Source: Burkholderia sp. HI2500 (GTDB lineage: Bacteria > Pseudomonadota > Gammaproteobacteria > Burkholderiales > Burkholderiaceae). Taken from it: DNA of 64,000 nt. The position numbers and the translations under genes are program-made. Where the stretch lies: the NCBI RefSeq assembly GCF_002223055.1, contig NZ_NKFL01000005.1:496001-560000 (forward strand), given 5' to 3'. Under the pieces are notes generated by a model that saw only the letters and a list, made by a program, of their open reading frames with translations, ran no database searches and was not told the origin of the DNA. Within the stretch, counting starts at the first letter, position 1. Every line of letters begins with the position of its first letter. Shown piece after piece: positions 1 through 8,109 of this stretch.

Positions 1-17
1 ACGGACATCAAGGACAT
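1..17 (-). CDS. Start of a leftward riboflavin-biosynthesis gene (partial, probably ribB-like)
   Basis: Only the first five codons are visible, reading M-S-L-M-S from an ATG at 17. A clear AGGAG ribosome binding site lies eight bases upstream (26-30). The identity is inferred from the FMN riboswitch directly upstream on the same strand; in proteobacteria this element most often controls ribB (3,4-dihydroxy-2-butanone-4-phosphate synthase) or a riboflavin transporter. The coding sequence itself is too short to confirm either. The rest lies left of the window. Confidence 0.6.
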
Positions 18-89
18 GTGAAACGCTCCTCGCAAATACGATTTGGGCGAAAAACGTTTCAGGGCATTGCAAACAGACAGAACGACAAC

Positions 90-114
90 CCGCTTCGCAC
101 ACATGGCGAAGCGG
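90..114 (-). promoter_or_regulatory. Hairpin between FMN aptamer and start codon (candidate expression platform)
   Basis: A perfect 9-bp stem (CCGCTTCGC / GCGAAGCGG) with a 7-base loop lies between the aptamer and the ribosome binding site. On the minus strand it is followed by a T-rich but interrupted stretch, so it could act as a weak terminator or as part of a switch that exposes the leader. This is inference from position and symmetry. Confidence 0.45.
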
Positions 115-135
115 CCCTGACGGACATGACTATCT

Positions 136-284
136 GCACATCTTCTCTCATCCGGACTATGACCGTCGGCTCTGGCATTCGACCAGATCTGCTGACCCCG
201 CGCGGATGCGCGGGCGCTCGCGGGCTCGCCGGCTTACGCCAGCCTACCGCCGGTGGGGAATTGCACCCCGCCCTGAAGACGCAC
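136..284 (-). promoter_or_regulatory. FMN riboswitch (RFN element)
   Basis: Read on the minus strand, the conserved RFN blocks appear in order: CTTCAGGGCGGGGTG at the 5' end, AATTCCCCACCGGCGGT, AGCCCGCGAGCG, GGTCAGCAGATCTGGT, GCCGACGGTCATAGTCCGGA and a closing GAGAGAAG. These are the paired core strands of the six-stem FMN aptamer. The variable stem (about 196-215) carries a GC-rich hairpin. It sits about 120 bases ahead of the ATG at 17 and should lower expression of that gene when FMN is abundant. Confidence 0.95.
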
Positions 285-479
285 TGATTTGCCGGATGGG
301 CCAACCCCATCGACGGCGGGCCAAGCATACAACAGCTGCGCGCTCGGCGCAGCGGACACTCCCTAAAACCTTACTGACGACTCCGTCTAACGGCATCGTC
401 CAAACGGCCGACGGCCGACCCGCGTTCTCGTCCGAACGGCGAGCACGCGAGCCGCTTCCGTGCGGCCTGCGTTGCGCGG

Positions 480-1181
480 TCAGCCGGCCGCGTGCGCGGC
501 ATGTGCCGCGTGCGCCGCATCGGGCACGAGCCAGCGCGGCGGCACCTCGGGGCTCACCGTCACGCGAAATGCACGCGCTTCGCTGTCGCCCGGGTTGCGC
601 AGGCTGTACGGCTGGTCGGCATCGAACACGATCGCGTCGCCGGTCGCGAGCAACTGGCGGCGGTCGTGCACGCTGACTTCGAGCGTGCCCTCGCTGACGA
701 CGAGGTTGACCGTCGTGCCGGGCGCGCGGCGGGCGCCGGGCTCCGTATGCAGCGGCGCGATCCGCAGCTCGTGGAACTCGGCCGCGGCCGGCTCGCCTTC
801 CGGGTACAGCGCGCGTGCCGAGAAGCGGCCGTTCGAGCTGACGACCCGCGACGCACGCTCGGCCGCCAGATGCTCGAAGCCGTTCACGGCATGGCGGCGC
901 AGGAAGGCGGCGACCGATACCTTCAGCGCCGCGGCGATCTTGCAGAGCACCTTGATCGACGGCACGCTGCGCGCCGACTCGATCTGCGCGAGCATCGCGC
1001 GCGACACGCCGGACAGCCGCGCGAGCGCATCGAGCGACAATTGCCGCTCGGCACGCAACCGCGCGAGGTTCACGCCAACGACCTGTTCGAGCACGTCGAG
1101 CGACGCGGACGCCCGCGCATCGGCGGCGTTGCCGGATTCGAAGGAAGACACGTCGCGCACGAGCGCCAGGGATGAAGACAT
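480..1181 (-). CDS. XRE-family transcriptional regulator with C-terminal cupin domain
   Basis: The 233-residue protein has an N-terminal helix-turn-helix of the lambda-repressor type at about residues 35-90 (LSLDALARLSGVSRAMLAQI) and a small-molecule-sensing cupin fold at about 115-205 (LEVSVHDRRQLLATGDAIVF). This two-domain form is common in regulators of amino-acid, polyamine or sulfur metabolism. The ATG at 1181 is well supported by GGAGG seven bases upstream. The protein ends in a short AAH repeat encoded by a near-perfect 9-base DNA repeat. The gene is monocistronic between the riboswitch and the MFS gene. Its target is not evident from the neighbours, though the exporter gene lies upstream on the same strand. 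Confidence 0.88.
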   Translation of the reverse strand: MSSSLALVRDVSSFESGNAADARASASLDVLEQVVGVNLARLRAERQLSLDALARLSGVSRAMLAQIESARSVPSIKVLCKIAAALKVSVAAFLRRHAVNGFEHLAAERASRVVSSNGRFSARALYPEGEPAAAEFHELRIAPLHTEPGARRAPGTTVNLVVSEGTLEVSVHDRRQLLATGDAIVFDADQPYSLRNPGDSEARAFRVTVSPEVPPRWLVPDAAHAAHAAHAAG

Positions 1182-1301
1182 AGCATTGCCTCCGGGCCGC
1201 GGTGCAGCCCTGCGAATGGGGTAAGCCGGGATCGGAATCGGATTGCGCCAGCAACGGCGCGTATCGAGACGCTATCACCCGGTCTTGCACCGGCAAACGA
1301 A

Positions 1302-1321
1302 GTTATCTTCACACCGTTATC
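1302..1321. promoter_or_regulatory. Direct GTTATC repeat upstream of the XRE regulator
   Basis: GTTATC occurs at 1302-1307 and again at 1316-1321, 14 bases apart, with a related GCTATC at 1271-1276. The copies lie in the 218-base gap between the regulator and the MFS gene and could be binding sites for the XRE protein. Position and repetition are the only evidence. Confidence 0.25.
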
Positions 1322-1399
1322 AGCATCGCGGAGGAATGCGTTCCTCGCGAACCTTTTCCTGCCGCTATCGCGTCATGCGGGCGCCGCGCGTTGCACCGC

Positions 1400-2575
1400 T
1401 CATTGCGCCGCCGGTGCCGTGCCGCGCGACGGCCCGCGCGCGCCGAGCCGCATCGCGAACCACGTGACGACGAGCGCCGCGAACGTCACCGCGACGGCCA
1501 CCCAGGGCAGCGCATCGAGCGCCAGGCCGTGCTCCAGCGCAAGGCCGCCGAGCCACGCGCCGAGCGCATTGCCGACGTTGAACGCGCCGATGTTCAGCGT
1601 CGATGCGAGATGCGGCGCGCTTGCGGCCTTCTCGACCACGTGCGCCTGGAGCGGCGGCACCGTCGCGAATGCGGCGATCCCCCATACGAACACGGTGACG
1701 GCCGCCGCGACCGGATGGTGGCTCGTCCTGGCGAACACGACCATCACGGCCATCAGTGCGACGAGGATCGCGATCAACGACGGCATCAACGCGCGGTCGG
1801 CGAGCTTGCCGCCGAGCGTGTTGCCGATCGTCAGCCCCGCGCCGAACAGCACGAGGATCAGCGCGACCGCGCGCGGCGAATAGCCCGACACGGACTGGAG
1901 AATCGGCGCGATGTACGTGAACACGACGAACACGCCGCCGAAGCCGAGCACGGTCATCAGCAGCGCCAGCCACACCTGCGGCTCCTTCAGCACGCGCACT
2001 TCTTGGCCGAGGCCGACCGGCCCGCTGTCGTGGCGGTTCGGCACCAGCGCGGCGACGCCGCCGAGCGACAGCACGCCGAGCGCGGCGACGATCCAGAACG
2101 ACGCGCGCCAGCCGAGCAGCTGGCCGACGAAGGTGCCGAACGGCACGCCGAGCACGTTCGACAGCGTGAGCCCCGTGAACATCAGCGCGATCGCGCTCGC
2201 ACGCTTGTCGGCGGGCACGAGCGACGCGGCGACCACCGCGCCGATCCCGAAGAACGACCCGTGCGCGAACGACGTGACGACCCGCGCGACCATCAGCATC
2301 GCGTAGCCGGACGCGGTCGCGCACAGCACGTTGCCGACGATGAAGATCGCCATCAGCCACTGCAGCGCGGCCTTGCGCGGCATGCGGCTCGTCAGCACCG
2401 CGAGCAGCGGCGCGCCGGCCGCGACACCGAGCGCGTAGCCCGTGACCAGCAGGCCGGCCGACGGCAGCGACACGGCCAGATCGCGTGCGACCTCGGGCAG
2501 CAGGCCCATGATGATGAACTCGGTGGTACCGATGGCGAAGGCGCTGATCGCAAGCGCCAGTAACGGAATGGGCAT
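1400..2575 (-). CDS. MFS transporter, DHA1 / AraJ-like
   Basis: This 391-residue inner-membrane protein has about twelve hydrophobic segments and the opening typical of AraJ/YdhP-like sugar- or drug-efflux carriers (LALAISAFAIGTTEFIIMGL, where TTEF is characteristic). A loop-2/3 motif resembling the MFS A-motif appears at about residues 65-75 (SRMPRKAAL). The start at 2575 is preceded by GGAG six bases upstream. It is divergent from a LysR-type gene, which is the usual arrangement for regulator and target, so induction by that regulator is a reasonable inference. The substrate is unknown. Confidence 0.88.
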   Translation of the reverse strand: MPIPLLALAISAFAIGTTEFIIMGLLPEVARDLAVSLPSAGLLVTGYALGVAAGAPLLAVLTSRMPRKAALQWLMAIFIVGNVLCATASGYAMLMVARVVTSFAHGSFFGIGAVVAASLVPADKRASAIALMFTGLTLSNVLGVPFGTFVGQLLGWRASFWIVAALGVLSLGGVAALVPNRHDSGPVGLGQEVRVLKEPQVWLALLMTVLGFGGVFVVFTYIAPILQSVSGYSPRAVALILVLFGAGLTIGNTLGGKLADRALMPSLIAILVALMAVMVVFARTSHHPVAAAVTVFVWGIAAFATVPPLQAHVVEKAASAPHLASTLNIGAFNVGNALGAWLGGLALEHGLALDALPWVAVAVTFAALVVTWFAMRLGARGPSRGTAPAAQ

Positions 2576-2663
2576 GTCGTTCTCCGGAAGGCGGCGGGCG
2601 CGGCGCCCGGTCGGTGCCGCACCGCACAAAAGGCAGGATGTGCGCATTGTCCCGAAGATGCCG

Positions 2664-2705
2664 ATATTTGATAATTGGCGTGGCATTTGAACCATTTTCA
2701 AATAT
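2664..2705. promoter_or_regulatory. Inverted repeat in the MFS/LysR divergent promoter
   Basis: A perfect 8-bp inverted repeat, ATATTTGA (2664-2671) and TCAAATAT (2698-2705), is separated by 26 bases in an AT-rich patch inside otherwise GC-rich DNA. It ends 14 bases before the LysR start. The spot and the dyad fit an operator for the LysR protein serving both directions. Confidence 0.45.
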
Positions 2706-2719
2706 TTCTGGAAAATCGC

Positions 2720-3652
2720 ATGGATCGACTGGGCGATATCCGGCTGTTCGTCGAGGCGGCCGAACTGGGCAGCCTGTCCGCCGCCGGGCGCAAGCTGAAC
2801 CTCACGCCGGCCGCCGCGAGCGCGCGGCTGGCGAAGCTCGAGGCGGCGGTCGCCACCCGGCTGTTCGACCGTTCGACCCGGCAGTTGCGGCTCACCGACG
2901 AGGGCCGCCTGTACCTGAACGGCTGCCGGCAGGCATTGCAGGCGCTCGACGACGCGAACGCGCTGTTGCAGGCCGGCCGCAACGTCGTCGGCGGCCGGGT
3001 GCGGCTGTCGGCGACGTCCGATTTCGGCCGCCGACGACTGCTCGACTGGCTCGACGAATTCACCGCGCGCTACCCGGACGTGACGTTCTCGCTGACGGCG
3101 TCCGACTCGACGGTGAACCTGTGGCAGGACGAGATCGACCTCGCGATCCGCTTCGCGGCGCCGCCCGACGGCGCGCTGATCGCCCGCCGGCTCGCCGCGG
3201 ACCGGCGCGTGCCGTGCGCGTCGCCGTCGTTCATCGAACGTCACGGCGTGCCGAGTGACCCGCACGATCTGGCCCGCTTTCCGTGCAACGTGATCACGGT
3301 GGCGTCCGGACCGATGAACACCTGGCGCTTCACGCGCGGCGACGACACCCAGACCTGCACGGTGCCGCTCGCCACCGCGTTCGAGACCAACGACGGCGGC
3401 CTCGCCCGCGAGTGGGCGCTGCGCGGCCGCGGCATCGTGCTGAACTCGATCTGGGATGTCGCCGACGACATCCGCGCCGGGCGACTCAAGGTCCTGCTGC
3501 CGGACTGGCGGCACCAGAGCGCGCCGCTGCACGCGATCTATCCGGGCAAGCGCTACATGGCGCCGCGCGTGCGCGTGCTGCTCGACTTTCTCGCCGAACG
3601 CTTCGCGCGCGAGGAAACCGCGCACGAAGACCTGCTGAACGCGTGCCGCTGA
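2720..3652 (+). CDS. LysR-family transcriptional regulator
   Basis: The 310-residue protein has the LysR winged helix-turn-helix at residues 1-60 (LGSLSAAGRKLNLTPAAASA) and a periplasmic-binding-like effector domain at about 88-295. I placed the start at 2720 because LTTR proteins begin with M-D-R-L-x-D-I-x-L-F; an upstream in-frame ATG at 2675 would lie inside the AT-rich dyad. It diverges from the MFS gene over a 144-base gap and likely controls it and itself. It belongs to the CrgA/YhjC-like subgroup by its opening, which gives no ligand. Confidence 0.9.
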   Translation: MDRLGDIRLFVEAAELGSLSAAGRKLNLTPAAASARLAKLEAAVATRLFDRSTRQLRLTDEGRLYLNGCRQALQALDDANALLQAGRNVVGGRVRLSATSDFGRRRLLDWLDEFTARYPDVTFSLTASDSTVNLWQDEIDLAIRFAAPPDGALIARRLAADRRVPCASPSFIERHGVPSDPHDLARFPCNVITVASGPMNTWRFTRGDDTQTCTVPLATAFETNDGGLAREWALRGRGIVLNSIWDVADDIRAGRLKVLLPDWRHQSAPLHAIYPGKRYMAPRVRVLLDFLAERFAREETAHEDLLNACR

Positions 3653-3727
3653 CGGCCGGCGCGCCGACGCCAAGGGGTCGGAACGTGGCGGACGGCGTCG
3701 CGCGGCCGCAACCCGCCGCCCGTCCCG

Positions 3728-3780
3728 GCCAGCATGAAAAGCTATAATGAAAGGCTTTCCCGACGGCTTTTCATGCTGGC
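3728..3780. repeat. 15-bp perfect inverted repeat flanking a TATAAT box upstream of miaB
   Basis: The arms GCCAGCATGAAAAGC (3728-3742) and GCTTTTCATGCTGGC (3766-3780) are exact reverse complements with a 23-base centre. The centre opens with a consensus TATAAT at 3743-3748, so the left arm lies in the promoter spacer and the right arm in or next to the transcribed leader of miaB. No T-run follows either arm, so an intrinsic terminator is unlikely. An operator, or a hairpin in the leader, is more likely. Confidence 0.7.
3743..3748 (+). promoter_or_regulatory. Likely -10 box of the miaB promoter
   Basis: This is a consensus TATAAT 120 bases ahead of the miaB ATG. No good -35 hexamer sits 16-18 bases upstream, so an activator or extended contacts may be needed. 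It is embedded in the inverted repeat described separately. Confidence 0.5.
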
Positions 3781-3867
3781 TGCGCGCCAACCGCGCGCAG
3801 CGCACGGCCGTCCCGATTCACCTGATAGACGACGCCCCCAGGTCAACCACTGCGAACGGCGAACCCC

Positions 3868-5241
3868 ATGACCAAGAAAGTTTACGTTAAGACCTTCGGC
3901 TGCCAGATGAACGAGTACGACTCGGACAAGATGGTGGACGTGCTGAATGCGGCCGAAGGCCTCGAAAAGACCGATACGCCGGAAGACGCGGACATCATCC
4001 TGTTCAACACCTGCTCGGTGCGTGAAAAGGCGCAGGAGAAGGTGTTCTCCGATCTCGGCCGCGTACGCGAGCTGAAGGAAGCGAAGCCCGGCCTGCTGAT
4101 CGGCGTCGGCGGCTGCGTCGCGAGCCAGGAAGGCGCATCGATCGTGTCGCGCGCGCCGTACGTCGACCTCGTGTTCGGCCCGCAAACCCTGCACCGCCTG
4201 CCGCAGATGATCGACGCGCGCCGCGAGAGCGGCCGTGCGCAGGTCGACATCTCGTTCCCCGAAATCGAGAAGTTCGACCACCTGCCGCCCGCGCGCGTCG
4301 AGGGGCCGAGCGCGTTCGTGTCGATCATGGAAGGCTGCTCGAAGTACTGCAGCTACTGCGTGGTGCCGTACACGCGCGGCGATGAAGTGTCGCGCCCGCT
4401 CGACGACGTGCTGACCGAAGTGGCCGGCCTCGCCGACCAGGGCGTGCGCGAAGTCACGCTGCTCGGCCAGAACGTGAACGCATATCGCGGCGCGCTGGCG
4501 GCCGGCTCGTCGGAAATCGCCGATTTCGCGACGCTGATCGAATACGTCGCCGACATCCCCGGCATCGAGCGGATCCGCTACACGACGTCGCACCCGAAGG
4601 AATTCACGCAGCGCCTGATCGACACCTACGCGAAGGTGCCGAAGCTCGTGAGCCACCTGCACCTGCCCGTCCAGCACGGCTCCGACCGCATCCTGATGGC
4701 GATGAAGCGCGGCTACACGGTGCTCGAATACAAGTCGGTGATCCGCAAGCTGCGCGCGATCCGCCCGGACCTGTCGCTGTCGACCGACATGATCGTCGGC
4801 TTCCCCGGCGAGACCGAGGACGATTTCGACAAGATGATGGCGCTCGTGCACGAGATGGGCTACGACACCAGCTTCTCGTTCATCTACAGCCCGCGCCCCG
4901 GCACGCCGGCCGCGAACCTGCATGACGACACGCCGCGCGACGTGAAGCTCAAACGCCTGCAACATCTGCAGGCGACCATCGAGGAAAACGTCGCGCGCAT
5001 CAGCGAGTCGATGGTCGGGAAGGTCGAGCGGATCCTCGTCGAGGGCCCGTCGCGCAAGGACCCGAACGAACTCGCGGGCCGTACCGAGAACAACCGGGTC
5101 GTGAATTTCCCGGCGCCGCTCGCGTCGCACCCGCGCCTGATCGGCCAGATGATCGACGTGAAGATCAACCACGCCTACCCGCATTCGCTGCGCGGCGAGC
5201 TCGTGCTCGTCAGCGACGACGCGAGCGCGGCCACGCACTGA
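3868..5241 (+). CDS. miaB: tRNA-2-methylthio-N6-dimethylallyladenosine synthase MiaB
   Basis: The enzyme adds the 2-methylthio group to i6A37 in tRNAs that read codons starting with U. All three regions are present in the 457 residues: an N-terminal UPF0004 domain with cluster cysteines C12, C49 and C83, a radical-SAM core with CxxxCxxC at C157, C161 and C164, and a C-terminal TRAM domain (about 375-440). Length matches the family. It begins a rightward set with ybeZ and ybeY, the same linkage seen in many gammaproteobacteria, and is separated from ybeZ by 29 bases. Confidence 0.97.
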   Translation: MTKKVYVKTFGCQMNEYDSDKMVDVLNAAEGLEKTDTPEDADIILFNTCSVREKAQEKVFSDLGRVRELKEAKPGLLIGVGGCVASQEGASIVSRAPYVDLVFGPQTLHRLPQMIDARRESGRAQVDISFPEIEKFDHLPPARVEGPSAFVSIMEGCSKYCSYCVVPYTRGDEVSRPLDDVLTEVAGLADQGVREVTLLGQNVNAYRGALAAGSSEIADFATLIEYVADIPGIERIRYTTSHPKEFTQRLIDTYAKVPKLVSHLHLPVQHGSDRILMAMKRGYTVLEYKSVIRKLRAIRPDLSLSTDMIVGFPGETEDDFDKMMALVHEMGYDTSFSFIYSPRPGTPAANLHDDTPRDVKLKRLQHLQATIEENVARISESMVGKVERILVEGPSRKDPNELAGRTENNRVVNFPAPLASHPRLIGQMIDVKINHAYPHSLRGELVLVSDDASAATH

Positions 5242-5270
5242 CTGACGCTCAACAGGAGCCCGACGCCACT

Positions 5271-6317
5271 TTGAAGCCGACCCAAGCACTGGAATTCGTC
5301 GCGCCGCGCGACGACAACGCGCGCCTCGCCAACCTCTGCGGCCCGCTCGACGAGAACCTGCGGCAGATCGAACAGGCGCTCGACGTCACGCTGTCGCGAC
5401 GCGGCCACCGGATCGCGATCCGCGGGCGCGGCGCCAAGCTCGCGCTCGCCGCACTCGAGAACTTCTACAACCGCGCGCGCGATGCGCTGTCGGTCGACGA
5501 CATCCAGCTCGCGCTGGTCGAAGTGCGCCATACGTCCGGCAACGGCCGCCAGGACACGCTCGACGTGCGCTTTCGCGGCGACCCCGACCATCCGTTCGAC
5601 GAGCCCGTCGTGCAGCTCGACGCCAGCGAGCCGGACGAGGAGCCCGCGCCGAAGCTCTACACGCGGCGCGCCGACCTGCGCGGCCGCACGCCGGCGCAGC
5701 GCGAGTACCTGAAGCAGATCCTGTCGCACGACGTGACGTTCGGCATCGGGCCGGCCGGCACCGGCAAGACCTACCTCGCGGTCGCGTGCGCGGTCGACGC
5801 GCTCGAGCGCGATCAGGTCAAGCGGATCGTGCTGACGCGCCCGGCCGTCGAGGCCGGCGAGCGGCTCGGCTTCCTGCCGGGCGATCTCGCGCAGAAGGTC
5901 GACCCGTACCTGCGTCCGCTGTACGACGCGCTGTACGACCTGCTCGGCTTCGACAAGACGGCGAAGATGTTCGAGCGCCAGATGATCGAGATCGCGCCGC
6001 TCGCGTACATGCGCGGCCGCACGCTGAACCACGCGTTCATCATCCTCGACGAGGCGCAGAACACGACGCCCGAGCAGATGAAGATGTTCCTCACGCGGAT
6101 CGGCTTCGGCTCGAAGGCCGTCGTGACCGGCGATACGAGCCAGGTCGACCTGCCGCGCGGCCACAAGAGCGGCCTCGTCGAGGCGCAGCAGGTGCTCGGC
6201 GGCGTGCGCGGCATCGCGCTCACGCGCTTCACGAGCGCGGACGTCGTGCGCCATCCGCTCGTCGCGCGCATCGTCGAGGCGTACGACGAATTCCACGCGC
6301 AGCACCAGGACGGCTGA
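5271..6317 (+). CDS. ybeZ: PhoH-family ATPase (YbeZ)
   Basis: This 348-residue cytosolic ATPase has a KH-like N-terminal region (about 20-130) and a PhoH P-loop domain with Walker A GPAGTGKT near residues 159-166 and Walker B ILDEAQN near 256-262. YbeZ partners with YbeY in 16S rRNA maturation and ribosome quality control. The start is a TTG at 5271, supported by AGGAG about ten bases upstream (5254-5258); the next ATG would remove family-conserved residues. It ends just before a strong terminator, so ybeY downstream needs its own promoter. Confidence 0.93.
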   Translation: MKPTQALEFVAPRDDNARLANLCGPLDENLRQIEQALDVTLSRRGHRIAIRGRGAKLALAALENFYNRARDALSVDDIQLALVEVRHTSGNGRQDTLDVRFRGDPDHPFDEPVVQLDASEPDEEPAPKLYTRRADLRGRTPAQREYLKQILSHDVTFGIGPAGTGKTYLAVACAVDALERDQVKRIVLTRPAVEAGERLGFLPGDLAQKVDPYLRPLYDALYDLLGFDKTAKMFERQMIEIAPLAYMRGRTLNHAFIILDEAQNTTPEQMKMFLTRIGFGSKAVVTGDTSQVDLPRGHKSGLVEAQQVLGGVRGIALTRFTSADVVRHPLVARIVEAYDEFHAQHQDG

Positions 6318-6353
6318 CCGGCCGGCGGCACCCGTACGCCGCCCCGGCCCGAC

Positions 6354-6394
6354 AGCCCGGCCCGGCCCGCCACACGGCGCGCCGGGCTTTTTTT
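6354..6394 (+). terminator. Intrinsic terminator after ybeZ
   Basis: An 8-bp stem (AGCCCGGC / GCCGGGCT) with a 19-base GC-rich loop is followed directly by seven T residues. It closes the miaB-ybeZ transcript. Confidence 0.8.
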
Positions 6395-6425
6395 CGCCTG
6401 TGCGAATTCGGGTGCGATCGGCCGT

Positions 6426-6437
6426 TTGGTGTATCCT
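6426..6437 (+). promoter_or_regulatory. TTGGTGTATCCT box upstream of ybeY
   Basis: This 12-base string contains a -10-like TATCCT and lies 28 bases ahead of the ybeY ATG, just after the ybeZ terminator. The identical string occurs 48 bases ahead of corC (8360-8371). It is a candidate shared promoter element; no convincing -35 was found. Confidence 0.4.
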
Positions 6438-6464
6438 CAACGCGTCCTAATCGCCGTACGCGTC

Positions 6465-7241
6465 ATGAAATCCTCCCGTTCCCGCAAGTCCGGGCGCGCC
6501 CAGCCGGCCGCGCCCGCCTCCCCCCGCCTGTCGCTGTTCGATGCGAAGGGCAAGGCCCGGACCGTCAACGCGCAAGGGCTGCGAATCGACTTCCCGGATG
6601 GCCGCAGCCTGATGTTCGACCTGTCGGGCAGTTCGGGAGAAGCCGCCGTCGCGATCGTCGCGCAGCACAACGATCCGGCCATGCGCGCGAAGCTCGCGCT
6701 GCAGCCCGAGCACTACGACAGCGTGACGCTGCACGTGGGCGCCGAGCCCGCGCCGCGCGAAGACGACGCCGAGGACGCGCTGCGCGAGCCGGAGCTCGAC
6801 CTGTCCGTGCAATACGGTGACGAAATCACGAGCGACGTGCGCAAGACGCTACCCAAGCGCAAGCTGATCGCCGAGTGGATCGAGCCCGCGCTGTTCGCCA
6901 GCGCGCAGCTCACGGTGCGCTTCGTCGGCGACGAAGAAGGCCGCACGCTGAACGCCGGCTACCGCCACAAGGACTACCCGACCAACGTGCTGACCTTCGC
7001 GTACGACGCGGCACCCGACGGCACCGTGATCGGCGACCTCGTGCTGTGCTGCCCGGTCGTCGAGAAGGAAGCGCACGATCAGGGCAAGCCGCTCACGGCC
7101 CATTACGCGCACCTGCTGGTGCACGGCGCGCTGCACGCGCAGGGCTACGACCACGAGACGAGCGACGAGGACGCAGCCGAAATGGAAGCGCTCGAAGTCG
7201 ACATCCTCGCGAAGCTGGGCTTCCCGAACCCGTACCAGTAA
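6465..7241 (+). CDS. ybeY: Endoribonuclease YbeY with a long N-terminal extension
   Basis: The C-terminal 150 residues are a typical YbeY, the zinc-dependent RNase that matures the 16S rRNA 3' end: the metal motif HxxxHxxxxxH is intact at H220, H224 and H230, preceded by the [14 protein letters not shown] block. From the ATG at 6465 the protein has 258 residues, against the usual 150-185. The extra 108 residues hold a basic, Ser/Arg-rich start and a compact beta-rich stretch (about 20-90) before an acidic linker. A TTG at 6426 is in frame but overlaps the promoter-like box. The function of the extension is unknown to me. Confidence 0.92.
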   Translation: MKSSRSRKSGRAQPAAPASPRLSLFDAKGKARTVNAQGLRIDFPDGRSLMFDLSGSSGEAAVAIVAQHNDPAMRAKLALQPEHYDSVTLHVGAEPAPREDDAEDALREPELDLSVQYGDEITSDVRKTLPKRKLIAEWIEPALFASAQLTVRFVGDEEGRTLNAGYRHKDYPTNVLTFAYDAAPDGTVIGDLVLCCPVVEKEAHDQGKPLTAHYAHLLVHGALHAQGYDHETSDEDAAEMEALEVDILAKLGFPNPYQ

Positions 7242-7253
7242 GCCCTCCGCACG

Positions 7254-7886
7254 ATGCGCAACGCCGCGACGCTCCCGCCCGCCTACCCGCCGTCGATCGG
7301 CGCCGGGCGCCTGCTGACGGAAGACGAGCTCGCGGCCTCGCTCGCGCACACGATGCGCGACTGGGACGGCCAGCAGGATCTCTGGCTGTTCGGCTATGGC
7401 TCGCTGATCTGGAACCCGGGGTTGCCGACCGTCGCCGCGGTGCGCGGCAAGGTGCATGGCTATCATCGCGGGCTCTACCTTTGGTCGCGCGTGAACCGCG
7501 GCACGCCCGAACGCCCGGGCCTCGTGCTCGCGCTCGATCGCGGCGGCTCCTGCTCGGGCATCGCGTTCCGGCTCGCCGGCCCGACCGCGCAACCGCACCT
7601 CGAAACGTTGTGGAAGCGCGAAATGCCGATGGGCTCGTACCGGCCCGCGTGGCTGCCGTGCTCGCTGGAAAGCGGCGAACGCGTGAACGCGCTCGCGTTC
7701 GTGATGCGCCGCGACGCGCCGACCTACACGGGCAAGCTGACCGATCCCGTCGTGAAGGAAGTGTTCAGCTGCGCGGCCGGCCGCTACGGCACGACGCTCG
7801 ACTACGTGAGCCGCACGGTCGACGCGCTGCGCGCGAGCGGCATCCCCGATCGCGCACTTGAAGGCCTGCTCGCGCGATGCCGGTGA
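7254..7886 (+). CDS. ChaC-type gamma-glutamylcyclotransferase
   Basis: Glutathione-specific cyclotransferases of the ChaC family cleave glutathione to 5-oxoproline and Cys-Gly. The 210-residue protein carries the diagnostic N-terminal loop LFGYGSLIWNPG at about residues 44-55 and the family block RGTPERPGLVLALDRGG further on. It starts 12 bases after ybeY and is probably cotranscribed. Its place between ybeY and corC is not part of the wider conserved cluster, so it looks like a lineage-specific insertion. Confidence 0.88.
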   Translation: MRNAATLPPAYPPSIGAGRLLTEDELAASLAHTMRDWDGQQDLWLFGYGSLIWNPGLPTVAAVRGKVHGYHRGLYLWSRVNRGTPERPGLVLALDRGGSCSGIAFRLAGPTAQPHLETLWKREMPMGSYRPAWLPCSLESGERVNALAFVMRRDAPTYTGKLTDPVVKEVFSCAAGRYGTTLDYVSRTVDALRASGIPDRALEGLLARCR

Positions 7887-7956
7887 CGCGGCCTGGCGCC
7901 CGGCTTGCCGCCACGCGCTGCCGCGCCGCGTGCGCATTCGAACGAGGGCACGCCCG

Positions 7957-8109
7957 ATGATGAAACCGTCACGCTGGTCGCGTTGCAGGATTGCCGCGCT
8001 GCTCGTTGCCGCGAGCGTCGCGCTGTCCGGCTGCGGCATCCTGGGCTGCGGCGGCGCCGCGACCAACGGCGCGGCCGCCGGCGGCTGCTCGGCCGGCATG
8101 CGGTTCTGA
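7957..8109 (+). CDS. Small lipoprotein (about 50 residues)
   Basis: The product begins with a basic stretch and a hydrophobic segment ending in the lipobox LSGC at about residues 22-25, a canonical signal-peptidase II site. The mature peptide is only about 26 residues, rich in glycine, alanine and cysteine (three further Cys). A GAGGG sequence lies about 8 bases upstream of the ATG at 7957; the adjacent ATG at 7960 is an alternative. It resembles the small entericidin-like or unknown lipoproteins of proteobacteria but I do not recognise a family. It lies between chaC and corC-lnt, and Lnt is the enzyme that would complete its acylation. Confidence 0.6.
   Translation: MMKPSRWSRCRIAALLVAASVALSGCGILGCGGAATNGAAAGGCSAGMRF

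Noticed and set aside
480..520. AAH repeat as a possible CRISPR or satellite array
   Set aside because: It is too short (about four units), in frame, and part of a coding sequence.
1202..2563. Plus-strand frame opposite the MFS gene
   Set aside because: Composition is highly charged and low-complexity; the MFS reading on the other strand is clear.
6840..7241. Possibility that YbeY starts at an internal codon
   Set aside because: No good ribosome binding site was seen at internal ATGs, and the frame is open and coding-like upstream; kept as an uncertainty in the finding.
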